NCBI RefSeq assembly: GCF_900129375.1
Contig: NZ_FQVN01000009.1
Coordinates: 186,001-250,000 of the forward strand
Direction: 5' to 3'
From: Streptoalloteichus hindustanus
Lineage (GTDB): Bacteria > Actinomycetota > Actinomycetes > Mycobacteriales > Pseudonocardiaceae
DNA length: 64,000 nt
In this document: one piece after another, positions 41,363-52,854 of the stretch
How the letters are laid out: every line of letters starts with the position of its first letter
How positions within the stretch are numbered: position 1 is the first letter of the stretch
Notes under the pieces: generated by a model
Told to the model about the DNA's origin: nothing
What the model saw: only the letters and a program-made list of their open reading frames with translations
Databases searched by the model: none
Translations under genes and position numbers: made by a program

Positions 41363-42658
41363 TCAGCGAACCGTGCCGTGGACGGTGTCGATGACGAGCG
41401 GGGTGCGGGCGGGCGCGGCGTCCCCGATCTCGTAGCCGCCCGCCAGGGCCGCCAGCGCCGCCGGGACCGCGTCCGGGGTGTCGGTGCGCAGTTCGAGGAG
41501 CGGCTGGCCGGCCTCGACGGCCTCACCGGGCTTGGCGAGGCAGAGGACGCCGGCCGCGTGCTGGACCGGGTCCTCCTTGCGCGCGCGTCCGGCGCCCAGG
41601 CGCCAGGCCGCGACGCCCACGGCATAGGCGTCGAGCTTCGTGACCACACCGTCGCGCGGGGCCTCCACCACGTGCGTGTGCGCGGCACGCGGCAGCGGCG
41701 CCTCGGGGTCGCCGCCCTGGGCGCGGATCATCCGGCACCAGGTCTCGTACGCCCCGCCGGAGGCGAGCACCGCCGCAGGGTCCACATCGGACAGTCCGGC
41801 GAGGGCGAGCATCTCCCTGGCCAGCGCCACGGTCAGCTCGACCACGTCGGCCGGGCCGCCGCCGCGCAGGACCTCCACCGACTCCGCGACCTCCACGGCG
41901 TTGCCCACCGCCCTGCCCAGCGGCACGGACATGTCGGTGAGCAGCGCGGTGACCCTCAGGCCGTGCTCGTCGCCGATGCCCACCAGGGCCTCGGCCAGCC
42001 GCCGCGCGTCCGCCTCGGTCTTCATGAACGCGCCGGAGCCGACCTTGACGTCGAGCACGAGCGCGTCCGCGCCCTCCGCGATCTTCTTGCTCATGATCGA
42101 GCTGGCGATCAGCGGCACCGACTCGACGGTCCCGGTGACGTCGCGCAGCGCGTAGAGCTTGCGGTCGGCGGGGGCCAGGCCCTCGGTCGCGGCGCAGACG
42201 ACCGCGCCCACCTCGCGCAGCTGGCCGGCGATCTCGTCGGTGGTCAGGCCGGCCCGCCAGCCCGGGATCGACTCCAGCTTGTCCAGGGTGCCGCCGGTGT
42301 GCCCGAGGCCGCGCCCGGACAGCTGGGGCACGGCCGCGCCGCAGGCCGCCACGAGCGGCGCCAGCGGGAGCGTGATCTTGTCGCCGACGCCGCCGGTGGA
42401 GTGCTTGTCCACCGTGGGCCGGTCCACACCGGACAGCGCCAGCCGCTCACCGGAGTCGACCATCGCCCTGGTCCAGCGCGCCGTCTCGCCGACGGACATG
42501 CCGTTGAGGAAGATCGCCATGGCCAGCGCGGACATCTGCTCGTCCGCGACCACGCCCCGGGTGTAGGCGTCGATCACCCAGTCGACCTGCTCGTCGGTCA
42601 GCGGGTGACCGTCGCGCTTCGCGCGGATGACGTCGATCGCCGAATGCGTCTGGTTCAT
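41363..42658 (-). CDS. deoA: Thymidine phosphorylase
   Basis: The protein has 431 residues. It cleaves thymidine and deoxyuridine with phosphate to base and deoxyribose-1-phosphate. The pyrimidine phosphorylase signature SGRGLGHTGGTLDKLE (about 118-133), DKHSTGGVGDK and KVGSGAFMKT are intact. The ATG at 42658 lies 6 nt past TACGAT (42670-42665) with no Shine-Dalgarno, so deoA has its own predicted leaderless promoter even though cdd is just upstream in the same direction. An array of 15-nt repeats lies between the cdd stop and this promoter. The deoxyribose-1-phosphate product goes to PmmB and DeoC. Confidence 0.95.
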   Translation of the reverse strand: MNQTHSAIDVIRAKRDGHPLTDEQVDWVIDAYTRGVVADEQMSALAMAIFLNGMSVGETARWTRAMVDSGERLALSGVDRPTVDKHSTGGVGDKITLPLAPLVAACGAAVPQLSGRGLGHTGGTLDKLESIPGWRAGLTTDEIAGQLREVGAVVCAATEGLAPADRKLYALRDVTGTVESVPLIASSIMSKKIAEGADALVLDVKVGSGAFMKTEADARRLAEALVGIGDEHGLRVTALLTDMSVPLGRAVGNAVEVAESVEVLRGGGPADVVELTVALAREMLALAGLSDVDPAAVLASGGAYETWCRMIRAQGGDPEAPLPRAAHTHVVEAPRDGVVTKLDAYAVGVAAWRLGAGRARKEDPVQHAAGVLCLAKPGEAVEAGQPLLELRTDTPDAVPAALAALAGGYEIGDAAPARTPLVIDTVHGTVR

Positions 42659-42708
42659 CGCCCGATCGTACGAGCCCGCCCGGCGCGCGACCGGCCGCTC
42701 GCCCGGCT

Positions 42709-42790
42709 CAGATCCACCCAGCCCGAATCCACCCAGACCTGGTCCACCCAGCCCAGTTCCGCTCAGCCCAGCTCCACTCAGACCAGGTCC
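42709..42790. repeat. 15-nt tandem array at the cdd stop codon, upstream of deoA
   Basis: Five full units (42709-42723, 42724-42738, 42739-42753, 42754-42768, 42769-42783) and a partial one share the pattern YNGNTCCACCCAGNC on the plus strand. In the cdd direction the first unit includes the cdd stop codon (GGACCTGGTCTGAGT) and later units are decayed copies of it. Confidence 0.8.
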
Positions 42791-43170
42791 TCGGGGCCGA
42801 AGGCCTCCGGCAGCAGCTCGGCGAGCCGCACCGGGCCGCGGGGCGAGTCGACCAGGCAGTCGGGCCCGCCGAACTCGTGCAGCACCTGCCGGCAGCGTCC
42901 GCACGGCATGAGCAGCCGGCCCCCGGAGTCCCGGCAGGCGACGGCCACGAACCGGCCGCCGCCGGTGAGCCGGAGCTGGCCGGCCATGGTGCACTCGGCG
43001 CACAGGCCCAGACCGTACGAGGCGTTCTCCACGTTGCACCCGGTGACGACCCGGCCGTCGGAGCACACCGCCGCGGCCCCGACCAGGAGGTCGGAGTACG
43101 GCGCGTAGCCGGTGGCGGCGGCACGGGTGGCGGTCTCCCGCAGGGCGTCCCAGTCGACGTCAATGTCCAC
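42778..43170 (-). CDS. cdd: Cytidine deaminase
   Basis: The protein has 130 residues. It deaminates cytidine and deoxycytidine to (deoxy)uridine. The zinc site is complete: NVENASYGLGLCAEC (Cys and catalytic Glu) and MPCGRCRQVL (two Cys). The start is set at GTG 43170, because a -10-like TACGGT (43183-43178) lies 7 nt upstream and overlaps the alternative GTG at 43179; the resulting N-terminus MDIDVDWDALRETA also fits family members. The mRNA is thus predicted leaderless. A strong terminator immediately upstream separates it from the ABC transporter operon. deoA follows. Confidence 0.93.
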   Translation of the reverse strand: MDIDVDWDALRETATRAAATGYAPYSDLLVGAAAVCSDGRVVTGCNVENASYGLGLCAECTMAGQLRLTGGGRFVAVACRDSGGRLLMPCGRCRQVLHEFGGPDCLVDSPRGPVRLAELLPEAFGPEDLV

Positions 43171-43188
43171 AAGGGACACCGTAACGAC

Positions 43189-43242
43189 CGGAGGGGGCGG
43201 CCGTGGCCCACCATGACAGGTGGACGACGGCCGCCCCCTCCG
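43189..43242. terminator. Terminator between the nucleoside ABC operon and cdd
   Basis: CGGAGGGGGCGGCCGT (43189-43204) is perfectly complementary to 43227-43242, and CCACC/GGTGG pair inside. It lies about 20 nt beyond the last permease gene and only 10-20 nt before cdd. Confidence 0.85.
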
Positions 43243-43260
43243 CCGGGCGGTGCGCCGGGG

Positions 43261-44535
43261 CTAGTCGCCCTCGCCCCGCCGGTAGACCACGCCGTTGGCC
43301 GCCGGTGGCCGGAGCCGTTGCGCGGACACGGCGAGCACGATCAGCGTCACGAACTGCGGCGCGTAGGTCGTGAGCTGCTCGGGCAGCTCGTCGGTGTACC
43401 AGTAGATCGCGTACAGCACGGTGGCCGACAGCGCGCCCACCACGACCGCGAGCCAGTTCCGGCGGAGGAGCTGGACCACGACCAGCACCGCGATCACCAG
43501 CGACGCGCCGTAGAGCAGCGCGTGCACCGTGGCGCCGCCCGAGCGAAGCTGCAGCGCGTCGGCGAAGCCGAACAACGCCGAGCCGCCGAGCAGCCCGCCG
43601 GGCCGCCAGTTGCCGAAGATCATCGCCGCCAGGCCGATGAAGCCCCGGTTGCCGGTCTGGCCCTCCAGGTAGCCCGGCTGGCCGGGCTGGAGCACCAGCG
43701 CGGCGCCGCCCAGGCCGGCGAGGGCGCCGGAGGCGATCACGGCCAGGTACTTGTAGCGGTAGACGTTGACGCCCAGCGACTCGGCGGCGACCGGGTTCTC
43801 GCCGCAGGACCGCAGCCGCAGGCCGAACGACGTGCGCCACAGCACCAGGAAGCTCACCGGCACCAGCAGCAGGGCGAGCATGGTCAGCGGCGAGACGCCG
43901 GTGACCAGGCCGCGCAGCATCCCCGCCACGTCGGACAGGCCGACCCGCTGCATGTCCTCCAGCTCGCCGAGCCAGTCGCCCAGCGGCTGCGCCGAGTAGG
44001 TGTCGAACTTCGGCACCACCGGCGACTCCCGCGGGTTGCGGGAGACCGGCTGGAACAGCAGCGTCGACAGGTACTTCGTCAGACCCGCGCCGAGCAGGTT
44101 GATGGCCACGCCGGACACGATGTGGTTGACGCCGAAGGTCACCGTGGCGACGGCGTGCACCAGGCCGCCGAGCGCGCCGAAGGCCACCGCGGCCACCACG
44201 GCGGCCCACGGACCCCACTGGTAACCGGCCCAGGCCGCGCCCCAGGTGCCGAGGATCATCATGCCCTCAAGGCCGATGTTGACCACGCCGGCCCGCTCCG
44301 CCCACAGGCCGCCCAGGCCGGCGAGCATGATCGGCAGCGCCAGCCGCAGCGCGGACTGCGTGGTGCCCGAGGAGGTGAGCTGGGGCAGCCCGGTGAGGTA
44401 GGACGTCGTCGACAGCACGGTGACCGCGACCGCGACCCACAGCATGCCGACGGCCCAGCCGGGGACGCGGCGGCGACGCGGCGGGACCGGCTCGGTCATC
44501 GGCGCGGCCGCCGGGTTCATGTCGAGGGCGGTCAC
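43261..44535 (-). CDS. Nucleoside ABC transporter permease 2 (BmpA-type system)
   Basis: The protein has 424 residues with about ten hydrophobic segments, in the branched-chain-amino-acid/RbsC permease superfamily as found in NupQ-like nucleoside permeases. LAGLGGLWAERAGVVNIGLEGMM near the N-terminus and GVNVYRYKYLAVIASGALAGLGGA in the coupling region are typical. The GTG at 44535 has GGGAGG 6 nt upstream and overlaps the stop of permease 1 (GTGA). With permease 1 it should form the heterodimeric membrane channel of a nucleoside importer. It is the last gene of the operon before a strong terminator. Confidence 0.88.
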   Translation of the reverse strand: MTALDMNPAAAPMTEPVPPRRRRVPGWAVGMLWVAVAVTVLSTTSYLTGLPQLTSSGTTQSALRLALPIMLAGLGGLWAERAGVVNIGLEGMMILGTWGAAWAGYQWGPWAAVVAAVAFGALGGLVHAVATVTFGVNHIVSGVAINLLGAGLTKYLSTLLFQPVSRNPRESPVVPKFDTYSAQPLGDWLGELEDMQRVGLSDVAGMLRGLVTGVSPLTMLALLLVPVSFLVLWRTSFGLRLRSCGENPVAAESLGVNVYRYKYLAVIASGALAGLGGAALVLQPGQPGYLEGQTGNRGFIGLAAMIFGNWRPGGLLGGSALFGFADALQLRSGGATVHALLYGASLVIAVLVVVQLLRRNWLAVVVGALSATVLYAIYWYTDELPEQLTTYAPQFVTLIVLAVSAQRLRPPAANGVVYRRGEGD

Positions 44536-45652
44536 GACGCACCTCCCGCGGTGGCGGCGGCCGGGGTGGCCCCGCCGTTGCCGGTGCCGCCGCCGTTGGC
44601 GCCGAGCTGCCGGCCGACCCGGCGGCGCTCGGCCCGCAGCTCGACGCGGCGGACCACCTCGTAGGCGATGACCACGGAGAGCACGATCGAGCCCTGCATG
44701 ATCGTCACGATCTCCTTCGGCACGCCGACGTTGTCCAGCGCCAGCGAGGACTTGTCCAGGAAGGCCCACAGCAGCGCGCCGAGCGCGATGCCGCCCGGGT
44801 GGTTGCGGCCCAGCAGCGCGATCGCGATGCCGGTGAAGCCGTACCCGGCGGGCGAGGTGATCAGGTAGGTGTGGTCCCTGCCGAGCAGCTCGGGCATGGC
44901 GACCAGGCCGGCCACCGCGCCGGACATCAGCATCGCGACCAGGATCATCCGCCGGGCGTTGACGCCGCCGGCGGCCGCCGCGGTCGGCGACTCGCCGGAG
45001 GCGCGCAGCTCGAAGCCGAACCGGGTGCGGTTCATCATCACCCAGTAGCCCACGCCGATCACCAGGACCAGGAACACCAGGCCGAACAGGGTTCCCCTGT
45101 CCCCGAACCCGATGCCGCCGACCCAGCCGCTCTCCGGGATGGTGTGCGTGCCGATGTTGCTGCCCCGCAGCTCGCCGAACATGTCCTCGCGGATCAGCAG
45201 CGCGATGACGCCGGCGGCGATCGCGTTCAGCATGATCGACGAGATCACCTCGTGCACGTTGCGGGTGATCTTCAGCAGGGCGGGGATCGCCGCGTAGAGC
45301 GCGCCGGTCACCGCCGCCGTCAGGATGACCACCACGGCGTGCAGCCCGGCGGGCAGGTCGATCGCGGCGCCGACGATGGCCGCGGTCACCGCGGCCACCC
45401 GGAACTGGCCCTCAACGCCGATGTTGAACAGGTTCATCTGGAACCCGATCGCCACGGCCAACGCGGCCAGGTAGTACACGGCGGCGGAGTTGACGATGTC
45501 GACCGCGACGCTGCCCTCGCCGACCTGGGTGACCATGGCGGCGATCCCGCTCGCCGGGTTGGCCCCCGACACCATCAGCGTGACGGTGCACAGCAGCGCG
45601 GAGAAGGCGATCGCCAGCACCGGCGGCAGCAGCCTGCCGCGCAGCGTCCCCA

Positions 45653-45656
<4 letters not shown>
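44532..45656 (-). CDS. Nucleoside ABC transporter permease 1 (BmpA-type system)
   Basis: The protein has 374 residues, with about eight to nine membrane helices and the permease motif MNLFNIGVEGQFRVAAVTAAIVG. The EAA-like loop GFELRASGESPTAAAAGGVNARRM indicates the ATPase contact site. A Gly/Ala-rich cytoplasmic tail ends the protein. The GTG start overlaps the TGA of the ATPase gene (45653-45656), and its own TGA overlaps the start of permease 2, so all three are translationally coupled. The partners are the ATPase and the BMP lipoprotein encoded upstream. It is expected to import nucleosides. Confidence 0.88.
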
Positions 45657-47242
<1,586 letters not shown>

Positions 47243-47261
47243 CTCGGTTGCTCCTCAAGCG

Positions 47262-47493
47262 CCGGGGCCCGAGGACGGAGGTGTTCCGCGGGACACCCGC
47301 AACAGGATTCTGCGGGACACCCACTCCCGGGTGCCCCGCGGGACACCCATACCGAGTGTCCTGCGAGGCACCCGCACCGGTGTCCTGCGGGACACCCGCA
47401 CCGGTGTCCTGCGGGACACCCGCACCCGAGCGGCATCGGCGAGCCGGACAGCGTCCTGACTCACCGATGCCTCAGTCCGTCCTCGGGCCCCGG
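47262..47493 (-). repeat. Hairpin array enclosed by an 18-bp inverted repeat, between bmp and ABC ATPase genes
   Basis: The 18-mer CCGGGGCCCGAGGACGGA (47262-47279) recurs inverted and perfect at 47476-47493. Between them, six units of about 24 nt carry the anchor GCGGGACACCC (starts 47288, 47312, 47338, 47363, 47387, 47411). Each unit can fold as GGTGTCC-TGCG-GGACACC (plus-strand reading), with G-U style compensation in one unit and decay in another. The structure fills the space from 12 nt after the lipoprotein stop to 20 nt before the ATPase start. Confidence 0.85.
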
Positions 47494-47505
47494 TCGCTCA
47501 TGCGC

Positions 47506-48654
47506 TCACTTGCCCGGCTTGTCCGAGACCTTGATCTTCTCGGTGACGATCTGGGCCTTGTAGGCGTCCAGGACGTCCTTGATGTCGTCGACCTTGCCAC
47601 CGGTGGTGGAGTAGCCGACGGCGTCGACCTTGAGGTCGAACGTCTTCGGCAGGGTGGCCACCTCGTTCCTGGCCACCGCGCGCACGAGGTCGAACACCGC
47701 GACGTCGACCCGCTTGAGCATCGACGTGATGATGACGTCCTTCACGTCGGCCAGGTTCGGCTGCTTGGCCTGGTCGGAGTCCACGCCGATGGCGAGGGCG
47801 TTGCCGCTCTTGGCCGCGGAGAACACGCCCTTCCCGGAGGCGCCGGCAGCGTGGTAGAGCACGTCGGCGCCAGCGTCGATCTGGCCGCGCGCCGCCTGGT
47901 TGCCCTTCTCCGGGTCCTGGAAGCCGGTGAAGTCGCCGGCCCTGGTCAGGTACTTCTTCTCGATCTTGATGTCCGGCGCGGCGGCCTTGGCGCCCTGCAC
48001 GAAGCCGGCCTCGAACTTCTGGATCAGCGGGGTCTCCACGCCGCCGACGAAGCCAACGCGGCAGGTCTTGCTCTTGTACGCCGCGGCCACGCCGACCAGG
48101 AACGACGCCTGCTCCTCCGCGAACACCAGCGGGGTCACGTTCGGCGCGCCCTCGACGGTGGCGTCCACGATCGCGAACCGCGTGTTGGGGAACTGCGGCG
48201 CCACGGCCTTGAGCGCCTCGGCGTAGGCGAAGCCGACGCCGATGACGGGGTTGAAGCCGTCCTGGGCCAGCTGGCGCAGCCGGGTCTGCTTCGCCGCCTC
48301 GTCCTCGTTCGGCGAGGCGGTGACCTCCTTGACGTTCTCCGGCTTGATGCCGAACTCGGCCCGGGCCCGGTCCAACCCGCTGACCGCCGCGTCGTTGAAG
48401 GACGCGTCACCCCGGCCGCCGATGTCGAACGCCAGACCGACCTTCAGCGCGCTGCCGTCGACCTTCTCCGGTGTGGTGGACGAGGTCGCCGCCGTGGCCG
48501 GCACGTCCGGCTTGGGGCTCAGCTTGCAGCCCTGCCCGGCCGCGGTCCCGCCACTCGGGCTCTTCCCGCCTCCGGTGTCCTTGGCGCACCCGACCAGCGA
48601 CAGCGCGCCGGTCAACGCGATGGCCGTGAGGGCAACGCCACGCATTCGACGCAC
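47506..48654 (-). CDS. BMP family nucleoside-binding lipoprotein
   Basis: The protein has 382 residues. A lipoprotein signal peptide with RR near the start ends in LSLVGC (Cys23 as the lipid anchor), followed by a Gly/Ser/Thr linker. The rest is a BmpA/PnrA-type periplasmic-binding fold (VGLAFDIGGRGDASFNDAAVSGLDRA, VGFAYAEAL, GFVGGVETPLIQKFEAGF, DVLYHAAGASGKG), as in nucleoside receptors. The GTG at 48654 has GGAGGA 9 nt upstream; an ATG at 48645 is the alternative. It is the first gene of the transporter operon and should deliver nucleosides to the two permeases. The adjacent add, cdd and deoA support that substrate. Confidence 0.9.
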   Translation of the reverse strand: MRRMRGVALTAIALTGALSLVGCAKDTGGGKSPSGGTAAGQGCKLSPKPDVPATAATSSTTPEKVDGSALKVGLAFDIGGRGDASFNDAAVSGLDRARAEFGIKPENVKEVTASPNEDEAAKQTRLRQLAQDGFNPVIGVGFAYAEALKAVAPQFPNTRFAIVDATVEGAPNVTPLVFAEEQASFLVGVAAAYKSKTCRVGFVGGVETPLIQKFEAGFVQGAKAAAPDIKIEKKYLTRAGDFTGFQDPEKGNQAARGQIDAGADVLYHAAGASGKGVFSAAKSGNALAIGVDSDQAKQPNLADVKDVIITSMLKRVDVAVFDLVRAVARNEVATLPKTFDLKVDAVGYSTTGGKVDDIKDVLDAYKAQIVTEKIKVSDKPGK

Positions 48655-48966
48655 GGCTCGTTCTCCTCCCGCTCCTGACCTCGGACGCGGGTGATCCGCG
48701 GTACCGAGCAGTGACTCCCACCCCCGTTGGTGGGTCCGAGGGTTGGGACCGTACCCGCCCGCCCCAGGTGGCCCGCGCAGAAGCCCTGGCGCGTGACCGA
48801 ATCGTTGGGCCGCGACAGCGCAGCGAGCCCGTCCGATGACACTCCGAAGTGGACGGGCGGATTCCGCAGGTCGGGCGGGATGTCCCACCACATGCGGGTG
48901 CTTGTCGTGAAAAATTTCCACACCTGACGGGACTGCACCGCGCAGCGGCTCACGCGTCTACCGGAC
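48655..48966. other. Divergent region between the bmp gene and the acidic protein gene
   Basis: No gene is seen. On the minus strand a TACGGT-like -10 stands about 100 nt upstream of the lipoprotein gene, so a leader of some length is likely. A short A-rich stretch (GTGAAAAATTTCC, near 48907) lies upstream of the plus-strand gene. Confidence 0.45.
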
Positions 48967-49713
48967 GTGGTGGAACCACCCAGCCTCGACTGGCACGACG
49001 TCAACTGGCACGGCGAGGTCGGGAGCTACCGGAGCGTGGTGCGCGCGGTCGTCGCCGAGGCCGAGGCGGAGGTCGCCGCGCTCGGCCTCCCGGTCGACCC
49101 GGCCGACGACCTCGACGCCTTCGCCGAGGCCGTCCCCGACCCGCTGGCCCCGCTCGACCACGCCGGCCTCGGCTGGCTGGCCGAGTCCCTCGCGGCCCTG
49201 CGCCCCCAGCTCGACATGCTGGTTCCCGACCGCGTGGCGGCCGGGAGCGGGGTGGCCGAGCTGACGGCCTACGCCGACCAGGTGCGGGACAACGCCACCC
49301 TGCTGACCGACCCGGAGGAGCGGGAGCGGTTCGAGACGCTGGCGACCACCATCGACGGCACCGCCACCGTGGTCAGGACCTCCGGTCTGCTGACCCTCGG
49401 CACCAGGGACCTGGTCCACGGCCGGGTGGCGGAGCTGGTCGGCGACCTCGTCGGCGAGGGGCTGGCCGCCGCGCTCTCCGGCGTGCCCTCCCCCGACGAG
49501 CTGCGCGCCGCGGCCAGCGACCGGGCGGCGTCGCTGGGCGCGGAGCTCGCCGGGCCGATCGGCGCGATGCTCGACGCGCTCGTCCGGCAGTCCGAACGGC
49601 TGAGCGAGCTCAACGGCGCCATCACCCTGCTCTCCGAGGGCATCGACGACGAGGATGAAGAAGAAGGAGAAGAGGACGGGGAGCGCGGAGCGAACCCGGC
49701 GGACGGCGGCTGA
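48967..49713 (+). CDS. Conserved-looking helical protein with acidic tail, unknown function
   Basis: The protein has 248 residues, GTG start (a second GTG follows directly). The sequence is predicted to be mostly helical: WHGEVGSYRSVVRAVVAEAEAEVAALGLP near the start, GLGWLAESLAALRPQLDMLVP in the middle and DALVRQSERLSELNGAITLLSEGIDDEDEEEG near the end, with an extremely acidic C-terminal ~20 residues. No signal peptide, membrane segment or catalytic motif is seen. Codon use is normal for the window, so it is probably a genuine gene. It lies just before sdhCDAB, with a 450-bp gap, and is not obviously part of that operon. The function is not recognised. Confidence 0.65.
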   Translation: MVEPPSLDWHDVNWHGEVGSYRSVVRAVVAEAEAEVAALGLPVDPADDLDAFAEAVPDPLAPLDHAGLGWLAESLAALRPQLDMLVPDRVAAGSGVAELTAYADQVRDNATLLTDPEERERFETLATTIDGTATVVRTSGLLTLGTRDLVHGRVAELVGDLVGEGLAAALSGVPSPDELRAAASDRAASLGAELAGPIGAMLDALVRQSERLSELNGAITLLSEGIDDEDEEEGEEDGERGANPADGG

Positions 49714-50163
49714 CCGCACGCCACGGCGTCCGGCCGCTCGCTCCCTGACACCGCTTCCCGCGCCGGGCCGGCGTTTCCCGTGATCCGGCGGCATCCCGAG
49801 CAGCGGACGTCCCAGGCATGAAGACGTCGGGGACGGGGAACGCCCGGGACGGACCGGACTTCCAGAACGGAGGACACCGACACCCACGACGGCGGCCCAC
49901 CGGCCCGCCCACCCCAACCCGACGTCGCCGAGCCGGCCACCGCCTCCCGGTGGCGCCGACCGCGGCGCGCTCAGGCCCCGGCCCCCACCGTTTCGGGTGG
50001 TGGCCGGCCGGGCGCTGGTCAACTCCCTGTCTCGTGGATCACACAGTGGTCGACGCCATTGGGCCGCCCGGACCAGCCAGGACTAGCATCCGGAAGGTCA
50101 AGGCCCCGTTTATTCCCGAACGGCGGGGCCGCAGTCCACCAGCGACGTTGGAGGCCGTCCACC
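49714..50163 (+). other. Upstream region of sdhC with promoter and leader hairpin
   Basis: No gene is supported. A -10-like TAGCAT (50084-50089) would start transcription near 50096, giving an sdhC leader of about 68 nt. In that leader GGCCCCGTT (50102-50110) can pair with AACGGCGGGGCC (50119-50130), with a 2-nt bulge. The hairpin could influence mRNA stability or translation. Confidence 0.5.
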
Positions 50164-50610
50164 ATGGCCAGCACCACCGCCGCCGAGGCGGGCACCGCGG
50201 ACGTCCCCGCGCGGGCGGGCAGCTCCCGCTCCGGCGGGACGCTCTATCGCGGCGACCTCGGCATGTGGTCGTGGGTCGCGCACCGGGTCACCGGGGTGCT
50301 CACGTTCTTCTTCCTGTTCGTCCACGTGCTCGACACCGCCCTCGTGCGGGTGTCGCCGAACGCGTACGACGAGACCATCGCCCTGTACAAGAACCCGCTG
50401 GTCAACCTCATGGAGGTGGCCCTGGTCGGCGCGGTCCTCTACCACGCGCTGAACGGCGTCCGGGTGCTGCTGGTCGACTTCTGGGCGAAGGGCCCGAAGG
50501 TGCAGCGGGCCATGTTCTGGGTGATCGCGGTGATCTGGCTGCTGGTCATGATCCCGGGCACCTACTTCATGCTGCAGCGCACGGTGACCGAGATGATCGG
50601 GGGTCACTGA
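50164..50610 (+). CDS. sdhC: Succinate dehydrogenase cytochrome b subunit
   Basis: The protein has 148 residues with three membrane helices after a ~30-residue Ala/Ser-rich N-terminus. It anchors SdhA/B and carries haem b and part of the quinone site. RVTGVLTFFFLFVHVLD (helix 1) and LYHALNGVRVLLVDF (helix 2) hold the conserved His residues of the haem and quinone region. The ATG at 50164 has GGAGG about 10 nt upstream. It is the first gene of sdhCDAB; the order is as in M. tuberculosis Rv3316-Rv3319 (sdhC, D, A, B), next to cdd-deoA-add. Confidence 0.93.
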   Translation: MASTTAAEAGTADVPARAGSSRSGGTLYRGDLGMWSWVAHRVTGVLTFFFLFVHVLDTALVRVSPNAYDETIALYKNPLVNLMEVALVGAVLYHALNGVRVLLVDFWAKGPKVQRAMFWVIAVIWLLVMIPGTYFMLQRTVTEMIGGH

Positions 50611-50613
50611 CCG

Positions 50614-51039
50614 ATGTCCACGACAGTCGACTCCCCGCTGGAGCTCGCGGCCCCGCGGTCCCCGCAGCGGCGTCCCGCGCGGCGGGGCAACTTCGAGCTC
50701 TACGCCTGGCTGTTCATGCGGCTGTCCGGCCTCGCGCTGCTCGTGCTGGTGCTCGGCCACCTGTTCATCATGAACATCCTCGACGGCGGCGTGCACCGCA
50801 TCAACTTCGCCTTCGTCGCCGGCCGGTGGTCCTCGCCCTTCTGGCAGTTCTGGGACCTGTCGATGCTGTGGCTGGCCCAGCTGCACGGCGCGAACGGCCT
50901 GCGCACCGTCATCAACGACTACGCCCGCAAGGACGCCACCCGCTTCTGGCTGAAGATGCTGCTGTACACGGCGACCGTGCTGATCATCGCGCTCGGCTCG
51001 TTCGTGATCTTCACCTTCAGCCCGGACGTCGGGTCCTGA
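50614..51039 (+). CDS. sdhD: Succinate dehydrogenase hydrophobic membrane anchor subunit
   Basis: The protein has 141 residues with three membrane helices. The N-terminal ~30 residues are basic and Pro-rich. Helix 1 reads WLFMRLSGLALLVLVLGHLFIMNI, followed by HRINFAFVAGRW and AQLHGANGLRTVINDYARK, which carry the His and charged residues expected for the second haem/quinone subunit. It starts 3 nt after sdhC, indicating co-translation. Together with SdhC it forms the membrane anchor of complex II that passes electrons from succinate to menaquinone. A 27-nt gap leads to sdhA. Confidence 0.93.
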   Translation: MSTTVDSPLELAAPRSPQRRPARRGNFELYAWLFMRLSGLALLVLVLGHLFIMNILDGGVHRINFAFVAGRWSSPFWQFWDLSMLWLAQLHGANGLRTVINDYARKDATRFWLKMLLYTATVLIIALGSFVIFTFSPDVGS

Positions 51040-51066
51040 CGCGTCGGCCGGCAGGGAGAACCAGCG

Positions 51067-52853
<1,787 letters not shown>

Positions 52854-52854
<1 letters not shown>

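Noticed and set aside
47281..47430. Possible CRISPR array
   Set aside because: Units of about 24 nt are directly adjacent, without spacers, and no cas gene is present. The same holds for the arrays at 27795 and 42709.
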